DNA of 64,000 nt from Terriglobales bacterium (GTDB taxonomy: Bacteria; Acidobacteriota; Terriglobia; Terriglobales; Acidobacteriaceae), in contig DASRFG010000002.1 in assembly GCA_035651655.1 (NCBI GenBank), positions 62,001 to 126,000 on the forward strand, in the 5' to 3' direction. A program made the position numbers and the translations under genes. This document shows positions 1 to 8,695 of this stretch, one piece after another. Position 1 is the stretch's first letter; each line of letters opens with the position of its first letter. The notes beneath the pieces were generated by a model. That model had not been told where the DNA came from and searched no databases. It worked only from the letters and a program-made list of their open reading frames with translations.

Positions 1-32
1 ACAATTCTAAACAGGGTTCGTTGAAACCGTCT

Positions 33-84
33 ACCCGCCAGCCACAATGGCGTAAATGGCGGGTGAAACGTCCTTCCAAGGACG
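33..84. other. Possible structured leader: two adjacent hairpins
   Basis: Two inverted repeats lie side by side. ACCCGCCA at 33-40 pairs with TGGCGGGT at 57-64 and encloses a smaller GCCA/TGGC pair. CGTCCTT at 69-75 pairs with AAGGACG at 78-84. The strand is unknown. If transcribed rightwards, the RNA would precede the sensor kinase gene. The second hairpin with its flanks (GAAAC before, GGACGCAAG across its 3' side) loosely recalls one arm of the c-di-GMP-I riboswitch, but the conserved downstream half is not recognisable. Confidence 0.35.
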
Positions 85-182
85 CAAGTCTTTCAATTAG
101 AGCATCATAGACATTTTTTGTGTTAAATCCAGAAACCCGAAGCAAGCTTCCAAATATTGTAGGCTCAGTCCCGAAATGGTTT

Positions 183-188
183 TATAAT
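183..188 (+). promoter_or_regulatory. Possible -10 box for the PDZ sensor kinase gene
   Basis: TATAAT stands 40 nt before the first ATG of the kinase gene. No good -35 hexamer lies at 16-18 nt; the nearest TTG-containing hexamer (157-162) is 20 nt away. Only the -10 match supports this site. Confidence 0.3.
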
Positions 189-227
189 CGGGTAACTGTT
201 GTGATTGCACGGTTTAGCTAGTCTCCC

Positions 228-3161
228 ATGGGAATGAAGCTGGCACCCGAGTTGCTTACCACAGATACGCCCGGCCCCAAAAGGCAGCGTCGGGTGGTTT
301 CGGCGCCATCAGTCTGGCACACGAACGTTCGGCCCATGGATAAGCATCTCCAGGTTCGGTTTACGGCAGTTGTCCTTGCCCTCCTCACAGTAGCAGCGGC
401 TACGCTGGCGGCGATCAATTTCCAGAAGGAAAGTGAATTTCAGGTCCCCTATGATGGTGTGTGGTGGGTGGAGCGCGACGGGCACCTAACCGCCCAACGA
501 GTTGACTCCCAAGGTCCGGCACAACGGTCTGGGATCAAAGCGGGCGACGAGCTTCAGTCCATTGATGGCTACGAGGTCCGCACCGCGGCTGCACTAGAGC
601 GGCAGCTTTATCGTCACGGAGTATGGACCCGGGCGCGTTACCAGTTAACGCGGGGGGCGATTTCGCTGGAGCCCGAATTGGTTCTAGCGCCGGCTGACCG
701 CTCACTCAATACGGGGCTGCGCTTGATCGCCCTGTTTTTCCTGGGCATCGGGCTTTATGTGCTCTTGCGCCGTTGGACTGCGCCAAAATCCACGCATTTT
801 TATGTGTTCTGCCTGGTTTCGTTCATCTTCTACTCGTTCCGCTACACCGGAAAGTTGAACGATTTTGACTGGATCATCTACTGGTCGAATGTTGTTGCCT
901 GGCTGCTACAGCCGGCCCTGTTTCTGCATTTCGTGCTGACTTTCCCGGAGAGCAAACAGTTTATCCGGCGCCATCGCTGGGTGCAGGCCAGCATCTATTT
1001 TCCCGGTTCGCTGCTACTGGGGTTGCACATCGTGGCGCTGCGAAAGCTCCAGGCCAGCGAACTGCTGCGCTGGGACCTTGACCGCTTGCAAATGCTTTAC
1101 CTGGCAGTGTTCTTCATCGCAGCAGCGGGCGTGCTGTGGCACAGCTATCGCAATGCCAGCACCATAATTCTGCGCCAGCAGATGAAGTGGGTGACGCGCG
1201 GCACCATCCTGGCCATCACTCCTTTCACATTGTTCTACGTCATTCCGTACCTGCAGGGCGCGCTGCCGACGATGGGGATGAAAGTGTCGGTGCTGTCGCT
1301 GGTGTTCCTGCCGCTGACCTTTGGCTACGCCATCTTCCGTTATCGCTTGATGGACGTAGACCTGATATTCAAGCGCGGTATGGCGTACACCCTGGCTGCG
1401 GCGGCGATTGCAAGTGTGTACTTTGCCATGGTCGCGGTGGTCGCTGAGCTAGTGCATCTGCGACTGCCGAGCACCGGAACGACAGGATTGATCGCCGCCA
1501 TCGTCGTTACCGCGCTGTTGTTTGATCCGCTGAAGAACTGGATCCAAGACCGGATGGATAAAGTCTTCTACCACAAGCAATATGACTACCGCCGCACCCT
1601 GATAGCCTTTGGCCGCGAGCTCAGCTCCGAAGCTGATTTGGGCAAGATGCTGATCGCGGTGGTGGATCGGCTTTCGCGAACCTTGGCGGTGGATCGCATC
1701 GCCATCTTCCTGGCGAATGGAGAACAGCCCAGCCGCTTTGAATTGGCAAAATCGTTTGGTATCGCTCCCACGGGTAACCTGGACCTTAGCTTCCTGAGCA
1801 CTCCGCGGCCGGAGAGCGGCGCTGGACACCTTTTCTTTGAGAACACGCACCAGGTACCGCGTGAAACTCCTGCGGCGCAGCAGACCATCGCTCGGCTCGA
1901 TCTGAATTACTACATACCATGCACATCCCAACAGGGCACGGTGGCAATGCTGGGCTTGGGAAAGACCATGGACGGTGACTTCCTCTCCAGCGAGGACGTG
2001 GAGTTGCTGGAGACGCTGGCCGGGTATATCGGCATCGCGATCCAGAATGCCCACCTGGTAGCGTCACTGGAGCAAAAGGCCTCGCAATACGAACGGCTGA
2101 AGGAATTCAACGAGAACATCGTGGAATCCATCAGCGTGGGGGTGCTGGCGGTTGACCTCGCCGACCGCATTGAGTCCTGGAACTCGCAGATGGAGGTCAT
2201 GTACGCGCTGCCACGCTGGCAGGCTTTGGGCCGGTCCTTGAGCGACGTATTCCCATCCGCCTTTGTGGAGGAGTACTACCGGGTGAGGCAAACTCCAGGA
2301 ATCCACAATTTATACAAGTTCCGGCTGGGAACCCCTTCGGGCGAGAGCCGCGTGACGAATATCGCCATCGCGCCGCTGGTCACGAAAAAGTTCAACGTGA
2401 TCGGACGGTTGATCATTGTTGACGACATCACTGAGCGTATCGAACTGGAGTCGCAACTCTCGCAGGCGGAGAAGATGTCTTCCATTGGGCTGTTGGCCGC
2501 GGGAGTGGCGCATGAGGTGAACACGCCGCTGGCAGTAATTTCTTCTTATGCCCAGATGCTGGGAAAGCAACTGCAGGGTGATGAGCAAAAGACCGCGCTG
2601 ATGGAGAAAATTACCCGGCAAACATTCCGCGCCTCGGAGATCGTTAACAATCTGCTGAATTTCTCGCGCACTCAAGGCGCTGAGTTGGGCCAGGTTGACT
2701 TGAATAAGGTGATCCATGACACCCTGGCGTTGCTGGAACATCAGCTCAAAGTTGCTCGCGTGACAGTGGAACCAGATTTATTGGACGGCCTGCCGCTCAT
2801 CCACGGCAATGGGGGCAAGCTGCAGCAAGTATTTCTCAACCTCTTCCTGAACGCCAAGGACGCTATGCCGGGAGGCGGGAGGCTGCGGGTCGAGACCCGG
2901 AATGGCTCCGGCGTGAGTGTGACTATTTCTGATACTGGCATGGGCATTGCGCAGGAGCACATCCAGCGTATTTACGATCCGTTCTTCACCACCAAAAACT
3001 CCACGCGGGAAGGTCAACCTCGGGGCACCGGGTTAGGTCTTTCGGTGACCTACGGCATCATTCAGGAACATGCAGGAAAGATCCAGGTATTAAGCCGGCC
3101 GGGCGAGGGAACCACGTTCTATCTTGAGTTTCCGCTGATAAGGAAGGCCGTGAATGCGTAA
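228..3161 (+). CDS. Membrane sensor histidine kinase with PDZ, GAF and PAS domains
   Basis: Sensor kinase of a two-component system, 977 residues from the ATG at 228; the ATG at 336 (MDKHLQVRF), just before the first membrane segment, is an equally plausible start and neither has a clear ribosome site. Order seen: one N-terminal membrane segment, a periplasmic PDZ-like domain (about 65-150, SGIKAGDELQSIDG), a bundle of membrane helices (about 160-420), a GAF domain (about 455-615), a PAS domain (about 625-740), then a HisKA domain with phospho-acceptor His762 (GVAHEVNTPLAV) and an ATPase domain with N box, DTGMGI and GTGLGLS. The NtrC-type regulator 38 nt downstream is the obvious partner. 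The PDZ domain suggests it senses an envelope peptide or misfolding signal, which is inference. Confidence 0.9.
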   Translation: MGMKLAPELLTTDTPGPKRQRRVVSAPSVWHTNVRPMDKHLQVRFTAVVLALLTVAAATLAAINFQKESEFQVPYDGVWWVERDGHLTAQRVDSQGPAQRSGIKAGDELQSIDGYEVRTAAALERQLYRHGVWTRARYQLTRGAISLEPELVLAPADRSLNTGLRLIALFFLGIGLYVLLRRWTAPKSTHFYVFCLVSFIFYSFRYTGKLNDFDWIIYWSNVVAWLLQPALFLHFVLTFPESKQFIRRHRWVQASIYFPGSLLLGLHIVALRKLQASELLRWDLDRLQMLYLAVFFIAAAGVLWHSYRNASTIILRQQMKWVTRGTILAITPFTLFYVIPYLQGALPTMGMKVSVLSLVFLPLTFGYAIFRYRLMDVDLIFKRGMAYTLAAAAIASVYFAMVAVVAELVHLRLPSTGTTGLIAAIVVTALLFDPLKNWIQDRMDKVFYHKQYDYRRTLIAFGRELSSEADLGKMLIAVVDRLSRTLAVDRIAIFLANGEQPSRFELAKSFGIAPTGNLDLSFLSTPRPESGAGHLFFENTHQVPRETPAAQQTIARLDLNYYIPCTSQQGTVAMLGLGKTMDGDFLSSEDVELLETLAGYIGIAIQNAHLVASLEQKASQYERLKEFNENIVESISVGVLAVDLADRIESWNSQMEVMYALPRWQALGRSLSDVFPSAFVEEYYRVRQTPGIHNLYKFRLGTPSGESRVTNIAIAPLVTKKFNVIGRLIIVDDITERIELESQLSQAEKMSSIGLLAAGVAHEVNTPLAVISSYAQMLGKQLQGDEQKTALMEKITRQTFRASEIVNNLLNFSRTQGAELGQVDLNKVIHDTLALLEHQLKVARVTVEPDLLDGLPLIHGNGGKLQQVFLNLFLNAKDAMPGGGRLRVETRNGSGVSVTISDTGMGIAQEHIQRIYDPFFTTKNSTREGQPRGTGLGLSVTYGIIQEHAGKIQVLSRPGEGTTFYLEFPLIRKAVNA

Positions 3162-3199
3162 GTTAGACAATTTAGAAGACTCAAAGCGAGAGATATGCC

Positions 3200-4636
3200 A
3201 TGGCTGAAGCTGCTCTTATTGCGCGCCGCCCGCTAGGCGATGCCCGCGAGTTTAGCTCCGGATCCGTCCTGATCGTGGATGATGAGGCGGAAATCAGGGA
3301 GTCCCTACAAACTCTATTGGAGTTGGAAGGCTACGACGTGGACTCGGCCGGCAGTGCTGAAGAAGGACTTCTACGGCTGGGCGAGCGCACCTTCGATCTG
3401 GTTTTGCTGGATCTTGCCCTTCCCGATCGCAATGGTATGGAAGTGTTGCAGCAGATCCGCTCGCGCGACCCCGAGCTTTCGGTGGTGATGATCACTGCTT
3501 ACGGCACCCTCGAGAATGCGGTCAAGGCGATGCAGGCAGGCGCCACCAATTTCATCCAAAAACCGTGGGACAACGAGAAGCTGCTCGCAGATGTGCGCGC
3601 CGCAGTGGCGCGTCGTCGTGCAGAAGAAGAGAACGTTCAGCTCAAGCGGGCCCTCAAGCAGCGTTACAATTTTGAGAACATCGTAGGCAAGAGCGAAGCC
3701 ATGCTGCGCATCTTCGATCTGATTGCGCAAGTGGCGCCTAGCCGATCAACCGTGCTGTTGCAGGGAGAAAGCGGCACTGGGAAGGAGTTGATCGCCAAGG
3801 CCATTCACCTGAACTCTCCACGGAGCGACCGCGCTTTTGTGCCGGTGAATGCCGGTTCCATGCCCACCGACTTACTGGAATCAACCCTGTTTGGTCACGT
3901 CAAAGGCGCATTCACCAGCGCCATTGCGTCCAAGAAAGGATTGTTTGAAGTTGCCGACCGGGGCACGCTTTTCCTGGATGAAATTGGCACCATGGGCGTT
4001 GACACGCAATCCAAGATCTTGCGGGTGCTGCAGGACCGTAAATTCATGCACCTGGGTGGAGTGCAGGAGCTCCAGGTTGATGTGCGCATCATCGCCGCCA
4101 CCAACGTTGAGCTTAAGCAACTGGTGCGCGAAGGCAGGTTTCGCGAGGATTTGTTCTACCGCCTGAACGTCATCAGCATTGAGCTGCCACCTTTAAGGCG
4201 GCGGCGCGAGGACATTCCGCTGCTGGTGGACTTCTTCCTGAAAAAGTACGCCCAGGAAAATGAGCGGCCGGTGCGGCAGATCAGCTCGGAGGCCTTGCGT
4301 CCCTTGCTGAACTACTCGTGGCCGGGAAACGTTCGCGAATTGGAGAATGTGATTGAACGCGCCGTGGTGCTCTCCTCCGGTCCGACCATCGGACTCGATT
4401 TGTTGCCAGACCACATTGTGGGACGGGGCGCTACATTGCCGGTGTTGGAGCACCGTTCTGACGCCTCTCTGTTTGACATCATTGAAGATTGCGAGCGGCG
4501 GGTGATCAGCGAGATGTTGGAAAAGTGCGCGTGGAACCAGACCGAAGCCGCGGAGCGCTTCCGGGTGCCACTTTCCACGCTTAACCAGAAGATCAAGCGG
4601 CTCAATATCGAAATCAAACGGAAAAGCCGAGAATGA
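3200..4636 (+). CDS. Sigma-54-dependent response regulator, NtrC type
   Basis: A 478-residue enhancer-binding regulator of sigma-54 promoters. It has an N-terminal receiver domain with phospho-acceptor Asp71 (LLDLALPD), a central AAA+ ATPase with Walker A GESGTGKE (about 189-196) and Walker B TLFLDEIG, and a C-terminal Fis-type helix-turn-helix (NQTEAAERFRVPLSTLNQKI). The loop that contacts sigma-54, normally GAFTGA, reads GAFTSA here at about 235-240. It follows the PDZ kinase by 38 nt and they probably form one two-component system. Target promoters cannot be read from the sequence; the Mla-like genes downstream are candidates only by position. Confidence 0.93.
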   Translation: MAEAALIARRPLGDAREFSSGSVLIVDDEAEIRESLQTLLELEGYDVDSAGSAEEGLLRLGERTFDLVLLDLALPDRNGMEVLQQIRSRDPELSVVMITAYGTLENAVKAMQAGATNFIQKPWDNEKLLADVRAAVARRRAEEENVQLKRALKQRYNFENIVGKSEAMLRIFDLIAQVAPSRSTVLLQGESGTGKELIAKAIHLNSPRSDRAFVPVNAGSMPTDLLESTLFGHVKGAFTSAIASKKGLFEVADRGTLFLDEIGTMGVDTQSKILRVLQDRKFMHLGGVQELQVDVRIIAATNVELKQLVREGRFREDLFYRLNVISIELPPLRRRREDIPLLVDFFLKKYAQENERPVRQISSEALRPLLNYSWPGNVRELENVIERAVVLSSGPTIGLDLLPDHIVGRGATLPVLEHRSDASLFDIIEDCERRVISEMLEKCAWNQTEAAERFRVPLSTLNQKIKRLNIEIKRKSRE

Positions 4637-4767
4637 GTCACGCAGACTTCTCGGCCTCGAGGACGGCTCAGCTTTCCCGCAATAGCCCAGACTCTAGCCA
4701 TACGATGGTTCCCTACCGGTAGCTCTGTTATATTTCGTTGCGGGACGCAAGTTGCGCCCCAACACGC

Positions 4768-5544
4768 ATGGAGCTTATCTCCCCGTCGGATTACGCCAAG
4801 CAGGCAGTACTCGCAGTCCAAAATTATTCCATCCTTGCGGGTCGCTCCGTCGCCAATATCTTTCGACATCCCCGGTATGTTGCGGACACGGTTCAGCAGA
4901 TGGACCTGGTGGGTGTGGGGTCGCTACCTATTGTGATTCTGACCGGTCTTTTTACCGGCGCGGTATTGGCGGTGAATGCGTCGCGGACGTTGCAGCAGTT
5001 TGGATCGCTGGCACTAACGGGAGAGCTGGTATCTATCTCCATGGTGCGGGAGTTGGGTCCGGTGCTGACCGGGCTCATGGTTGCCGGACGAAACGCCACC
5101 GGGATGGCCAGCGAATTGGGCTCGATGCAGGTAAGCGAGCAGATCGACGCCATGCGCGCCCTGGGCACGGATCCGACCAAGAAGTTGGTCACGCCGCGGG
5201 TCTTTGCCACGGTGGTGATGTCATTCTTTCTGACGGTTATTTCTGACCTGGTAGGGCTGTGCGGCGGGTGGGCGGTGGCTTACGGTTTTTTGCATCTCGA
5301 CTCCCGGCAGTATTGGAACAATGCGTACCAGTCACTGGTTTTCGGGGACGTGTTTCTCGGCTTAGTCAAACCGGTTCTGTTCGGGTTCATAATCGCGACG
5401 ATTGGGTGTTATTACGGCCTTTCCTCTCGAGGAGGCACCCAGGGAGTAGGCCGGGCCACTACCCAGGCGATGGTCGCGGCCTCAGTGCTCATTTTGGTGG
5501 TGAATTACTTCGTAGCGCAGTTGTTATTCCCCTTGCTCTACTAG
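4768..5544 (+). CDS. mlaE: MlaE-like ABC transporter permease (lipid transport)
   Basis: Inner-membrane permease of the MlaE/YrbE family, 258 residues from ATG 4768. An upstream in-frame TTG at 4738 would add ten residues that do not look conserved. In the family this subunit works with an ATPase (MlaF) and a periplasmic MCE protein (MlaD) to move phospholipids or other hydrophobic substrates between membranes. Seen here: a hydrophobic protein with about five membrane segments and the typical MlaE core (GLFTGAVLAVNA, RELGPVLTGLMVAGR, ASELGSMQVSEQIDAM). The ATPase gene starts 3 nt after its stop. No MCE gene is near, so the substrate is open. Confidence 0.9.
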   Translation: MELISPSDYAKQAVLAVQNYSILAGRSVANIFRHPRYVADTVQQMDLVGVGSLPIVILTGLFTGAVLAVNASRTLQQFGSLALTGELVSISMVRELGPVLTGLMVAGRNATGMASELGSMQVSEQIDAMRALGTDPTKKLVTPRVFATVVMSFFLTVISDLVGLCGGWAVAYGFLHLDSRQYWNNAYQSLVFGDVFLGLVKPVLFGFIIATIGCYYGLSSRGGTQGVGRATTQAMVAASVLILVVNYFVAQLLFPLLY

Positions 5545-5547
5545 ACG

Positions 5548-6387
5548 ATGCCGACGCTTGCCCCAACCGAAGTGTTGTCAAAGGTCAGGCAGGTTTCCCA
5601 GGAGCCTGCGATTGTGTTTGAAAGTGTCAGCATCAGCTTTGAAGGCAAGCAGGTCCTGGATGGAATTTCGTTTTTGCTGGAACGCGGCGAGACGAAAGGA
5701 ATTTTGGGAGTCGCCGGCTCCGGCAAGAGCACAATTCTGAAGCTCGCGTTAGGGCTGATAAGGCCGGACAGCGGGCGCATCCGGGTGCTGGGTCAAGACG
5801 TGACCAGCATGAGTGAAGAAGAATTGTTTGAAGTGCGCCGCAATATCGGAATGGTTTTTCAGGAAAGCGCGCTTTTCGACTCACTCACGGTGAGAGAGAA
5901 TGTGGGCTTCCGGCTGATCGAGGAGGGCGTTCCTGAAGAGGAGATCACCCAACGCGTCCAGGAAGCGCTCCGTTTCGTTGAACTCGAACACACGATGGAT
6001 ATGTTTCCCGCGGAGCTGTCCGGTGGTATGCGGCGGCGAGTGGCCATAGCGCGGGCAATCATCACCCGGCCGGAAATCCTGCTCTACGACTCCCCTACTG
6101 GCGGTCTCGACCCGGTGACCTCGACCACGATCATCGAGCTAATTCTCAAACAGCGTGATGTTTACAAAACGAGCTCGCTTCTGGTGAGCCACCGGCTGCA
6201 GGATGCGTTTACCATGGCCACCCATTATTTCGATCGTCGCTGCAATCAGATGCTGCCCATCCCACCCGGTGAGATTGATGTCCGCACTACGTTTCTAATG
6301 CTGCGCGATGGCAAGGTGATCTTCGACGGAACGGCGCAAGAGCTTGCCGCTTCGCGCGATGAGTACATCCGCGAGTACATTTCGTAA
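5548..6387 (+). CDS. mlaF: MlaF-like ABC transporter ATPase with altered Walker B
   Basis: ATPase partner of the permease before it, 279 residues. It has Walker A GVAGSGKST (54-62), a Q loop (MVFQES), the signature LSGGMRRR and an H loop (VSHRL). In Walker B the sequence reads LLYDSPTGGLDP: Asp181 is present but the following residue, Glu in active ABC ATPases and in MlaF, is Ser182 (codon TCC at 6091). The catalytic base may therefore be missing or supplied otherwise. The open frame is intact and all other motifs are good, so it is not a decaying gene. A stem-loop between 6391 and 6429 probably ends the transcript. Confidence 0.88.
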   Translation: MPTLAPTEVLSKVRQVSQEPAIVFESVSISFEGKQVLDGISFLLERGETKGILGVAGSGKSTILKLALGLIRPDSGRIRVLGQDVTSMSEEELFEVRRNIGMVFQESALFDSLTVRENVGFRLIEEGVPEEEITQRVQEALRFVELEHTMDMFPAELSGGMRRRVAIARAIITRPEILLYDSPTGGLDPVTSTTIIELILKQRDVYKTSSLLVSHRLQDAFTMATHYFDRRCNQMLPIPPGEIDVRTTFLMLRDGKVIFDGTAQELAASRDEYIREYIS

Positions 6388-6390
6388 TCT

Positions 6391-6429
6391 CGGCAGGTAA
6401 AGCAAAGCTCCGTCCTGCTTTACTTGCCG
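6391..6429. terminator. Bidirectional terminator-like hairpin
   Basis: CGGCAGGTAAAGCA (6391-6404) pairs with TGCTTTACTTGCCG (6416-6429): a 14-bp stem with one G-T wobble and an 11-nt loop. It lies between two convergent genes, the mlaF-like gene and the small unknown gene on the minus strand, where a shared terminator is expected. It has no long U tract. Confidence 0.6.
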
Positions 6430-6436
6430 GTAATCG

Positions 6437-6910
6437 CTAGTCGGCAGCGCTGGTTTTGCTTCCGGCAGCCGCCTGCATGGCCGACAAGCGCGCAAAACGT
6501 TTTTTCATAGTCTCGACGCGCTCCCGACCCTCGGGCGTGCGCTCGGCGACTTTCTCGATGTTCCCCAGGAACTCCGGCATTTGCATCTTTTCCCGGATTT
6601 CCTTGATGAACGGCTTCAGCTTGGCATAAACAAACCAGAGCTCAGCGGAGTTGTCGAACATCAGACCCTCGTGCAGAGTCCCGCGAAGAACCAGGGATGC
6701 GACCATGTTCCAATATCCGAGAACCTGCCGGAGCCAGGCATTCTCCTGCGTGCCAAAAGCCTGAACGACTTTCAAGACGTCTTCTGTACTTTGAGGCCAA
6801 AAATTGGTGATAAAGGTTCGCGCCTTGCGCATTTCCGCTTCGCGGCGCAAATCGTAAAGTTGCAAGATCAATTCCGCGTCGTGATGACTTGCATTTTGGT
6901 GATCTGACAT
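6437..6910 (-). CDS. Conserved small protein of unknown function
   Basis: A 157-residue soluble, mainly helical protein with no signal peptide and no membrane segment. It has an N-terminal charged helix (ILQLYDLRREAEMRKAR), a tryptophan-containing segment (FITNFWPQSTEDVLKV) and a C-terminal basic helix. It resembles small proteins I associate with acidobacterial genomes, but I do not know its role. It faces the mlaF-like gene and is followed on its own strand, about 140 nt upstream, by the rhomboid gene. The ATG at 6910 follows an AGGAG-like purine run (GTTGTCATG is preceded by AGGAGTT), which supports this start. Confidence 0.7.
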   Translation of the reverse strand: MSDHQNASHHDAELILQLYDLRREAEMRKARTFITNFWPQSTEDVLKVVQAFGTQENAWLRQVLGYWNMVASLVLRGTLHEGLMFDNSAELWFVYAKLKPFIKEIREKMQMPEFLGNIEKVAERTPEGRERVETMKKRFARLSAMQAAAGSKTSAAD

Positions 6911-7051
6911 GACAACTCCTGTTCTGACTGAAATTCAGGTCAATAAATACAAAGAAAAAATTGGGGGCCCCCTATTATCGCCCGCGATGGCGCGGGTTTC
7001 AAGGTGAGGATAAACAATTCGGGGTAAAGGAAAGGTTGGAGGAGCAGAAAA

Positions 7052-8557
7052 CTAAGTTCCGGCAGTTGCTGCTTTGGCTTTCCCGGGCGAGAGCGCGGCG
7101 TTAGCTTCCTGAATGCCCATCTGGATATTGGCTTCCAAATCCAGATGTGGAACGGGTGATGCCGAGGCTGCATGGAAAAGCTTGAGCGCATCCTGTGGGC
7201 GATTGAGCCGCTTCAGATATATTCTGCCGGCCGCAAGCTGCGCCATGAGAGCTTGCCGTTCTTTCGGGTAGGTAGCAGCCAGCTTTTCGTATTCGCCCAC
7301 GGCACGCTCGAAGTTCTGCTGCTCCTCTGCTATCCGACAAAGATCGAACCAAATAGCCGGCGGAATCTGGGAGCCTCCAGAGGCAAGGAACTCTTCGTAG
7401 ACCTCCCATGCCGCTTGTGATTCGCGAGCTTTCAGATACAGAGCACTCAGCTTAATGCTGGCATCTTGAAAGGCCGGGAGGTCATTCTTCTTCTTGTGGA
7501 TCTGTCGCAACAGGCTGCATGCATCCACGGAATCAGGTTTCAAAGCAAGGTGGTTGTTCAGGATTGTGGCGGCCTGGTCAAGCTGGCCCTTCTCTATCAA
7601 ATCGGTAGCCTGAACAATCTCAGGATCAGTTTTCCACTCAACCTTCGCTTCAATGGCCTTGGTAGCTTTCTGCTCGAAACCGGATTCGCGAAGGCCAACC
7701 GCCGCCAACGCACCAAAGGTGAACCCGCCCACGTGGGCCCAGTGCGCAACCCCGCTCAAGCTTCCAAATAGGGAACCGTATAAGATCTCGACTCCCAACC
7801 ACATAGGCAGGAGCCAGTAAGCCGCCGCCTTGAAGCGGTATAGGCGGAACATGAACAGCCATGCCATTTCAATTTTCATCTTGGGGAAGCGGACTAAAAA
7901 CGCTCCCATGAGTGCCGCCACCGCTCCCGACGCTCCCAGGGTCGGAATCACACTGCCGGGGTTCGACCATGCATAAAACTGCAAAGCTGCAACGCCAGCT
8001 ATGAGATAGAACGCCGAATACAGAGCGCGGCCCCAGACGTCCTCCAATACGAACCCCGCCAGCCATAGGAACCACATATTGCCGATCAAATGCATCCAGC
8101 CACCGTGAAGAAAATTTGCCGTCAAATACGAGAGAGCCTTCGGGTGGGCGGGTATGAAGGCGTACTGTTGAGAAATAGATGCTGCGGAAAGTTCGGAGTA
8201 CTTGGCTGTAAGTGAATCCATTTCAGATTGCAGCGCCTGTGGGTCTTCTACAAGGCGCATCTTTGCATCCCAGCCGTCAATTACCTCATGGTTCGGGTTC
8301 TGGAGTCGCTTCCAGGTATCCGGCTTTTGCCGACGAAAACCTTCCACCAGTTGCTGTTCTTCGGGGCGAAGATTAAGTTCAGGGTGGGCCGCCGCGAGTA
8401 TCAGAATGTGAACCTTGACGCGTCCGAGTTGCGGCTCTTTTTCCTCCATCTCCCAGTGGGTTCCCAGAAAGACGAGAACGTTGATCGCAATCAACGCGAT
8501 AGTGATCACCGGCCATCGCCGCGCGGACATATTCTCGTGCCGGATTGGGATGAGCAT
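7052..8557 (-). CDS. Rhomboid-family intramembrane serine protease with TPR tail
   Basis: Predicted membrane protease that cleaves substrates inside the bilayer; 501 residues. Seen: membrane segment 1 (about 15-33), a long loop of about 110 residues, then the rhomboid core with HGGWMHLIGN (151-160), the catalytic serine in GASGA (Ser210) and the catalytic histidine in AHVGG (His275). After the core there is a soluble region from about 305 to 490 built of helical TPR-like repeats. The catalytic dyad is complete, so it should be active. The long first loop and the TPR tail are larger than in minimal rhomboids such as GlpG and may recruit substrates or partners. Neighbours give no hint of a substrate. 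Confidence 0.9.
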   Translation of the reverse strand: MLIPIRHENMSARRWPVITIALIAINVLVFLGTHWEMEEKEPQLGRVKVHILILAAAHPELNLRPEEQQLVEGFRRQKPDTWKRLQNPNHEVIDGWDAKMRLVEDPQALQSEMDSLTAKYSELSAASISQQYAFIPAHPKALSYLTANFLHGGWMHLIGNMWFLWLAGFVLEDVWGRALYSAFYLIAGVAALQFYAWSNPGSVIPTLGASGAVAALMGAFLVRFPKMKIEMAWLFMFRLYRFKAAAYWLLPMWLGVEILYGSLFGSLSGVAHWAHVGGFTFGALAAVGLRESGFEQKATKAIEAKVEWKTDPEIVQATDLIEKGQLDQAATILNNHLALKPDSVDACSLLRQIHKKKNDLPAFQDASIKLSALYLKARESQAAWEVYEEFLASGGSQIPPAIWFDLCRIAEEQQNFERAVGEYEKLAATYPKERQALMAQLAAGRIYLKRLNRPQDALKLFHAASASPVPHLDLEANIQMGIQEANAALSPGKAKAATAGT

Positions 8558-8695
8558 TCTGAGTTCCCTAAGTGCTATTCACAACGCCTTGCTGCAAAAT
8601 TTCGTAAGTTTAGGCTGCATCAGGAACAGTTAGCCAGATAACAGGAGGGAAACAACCACTCTTTGGTAACCCGAATTCGTGTTAGGCGGGAGCTT

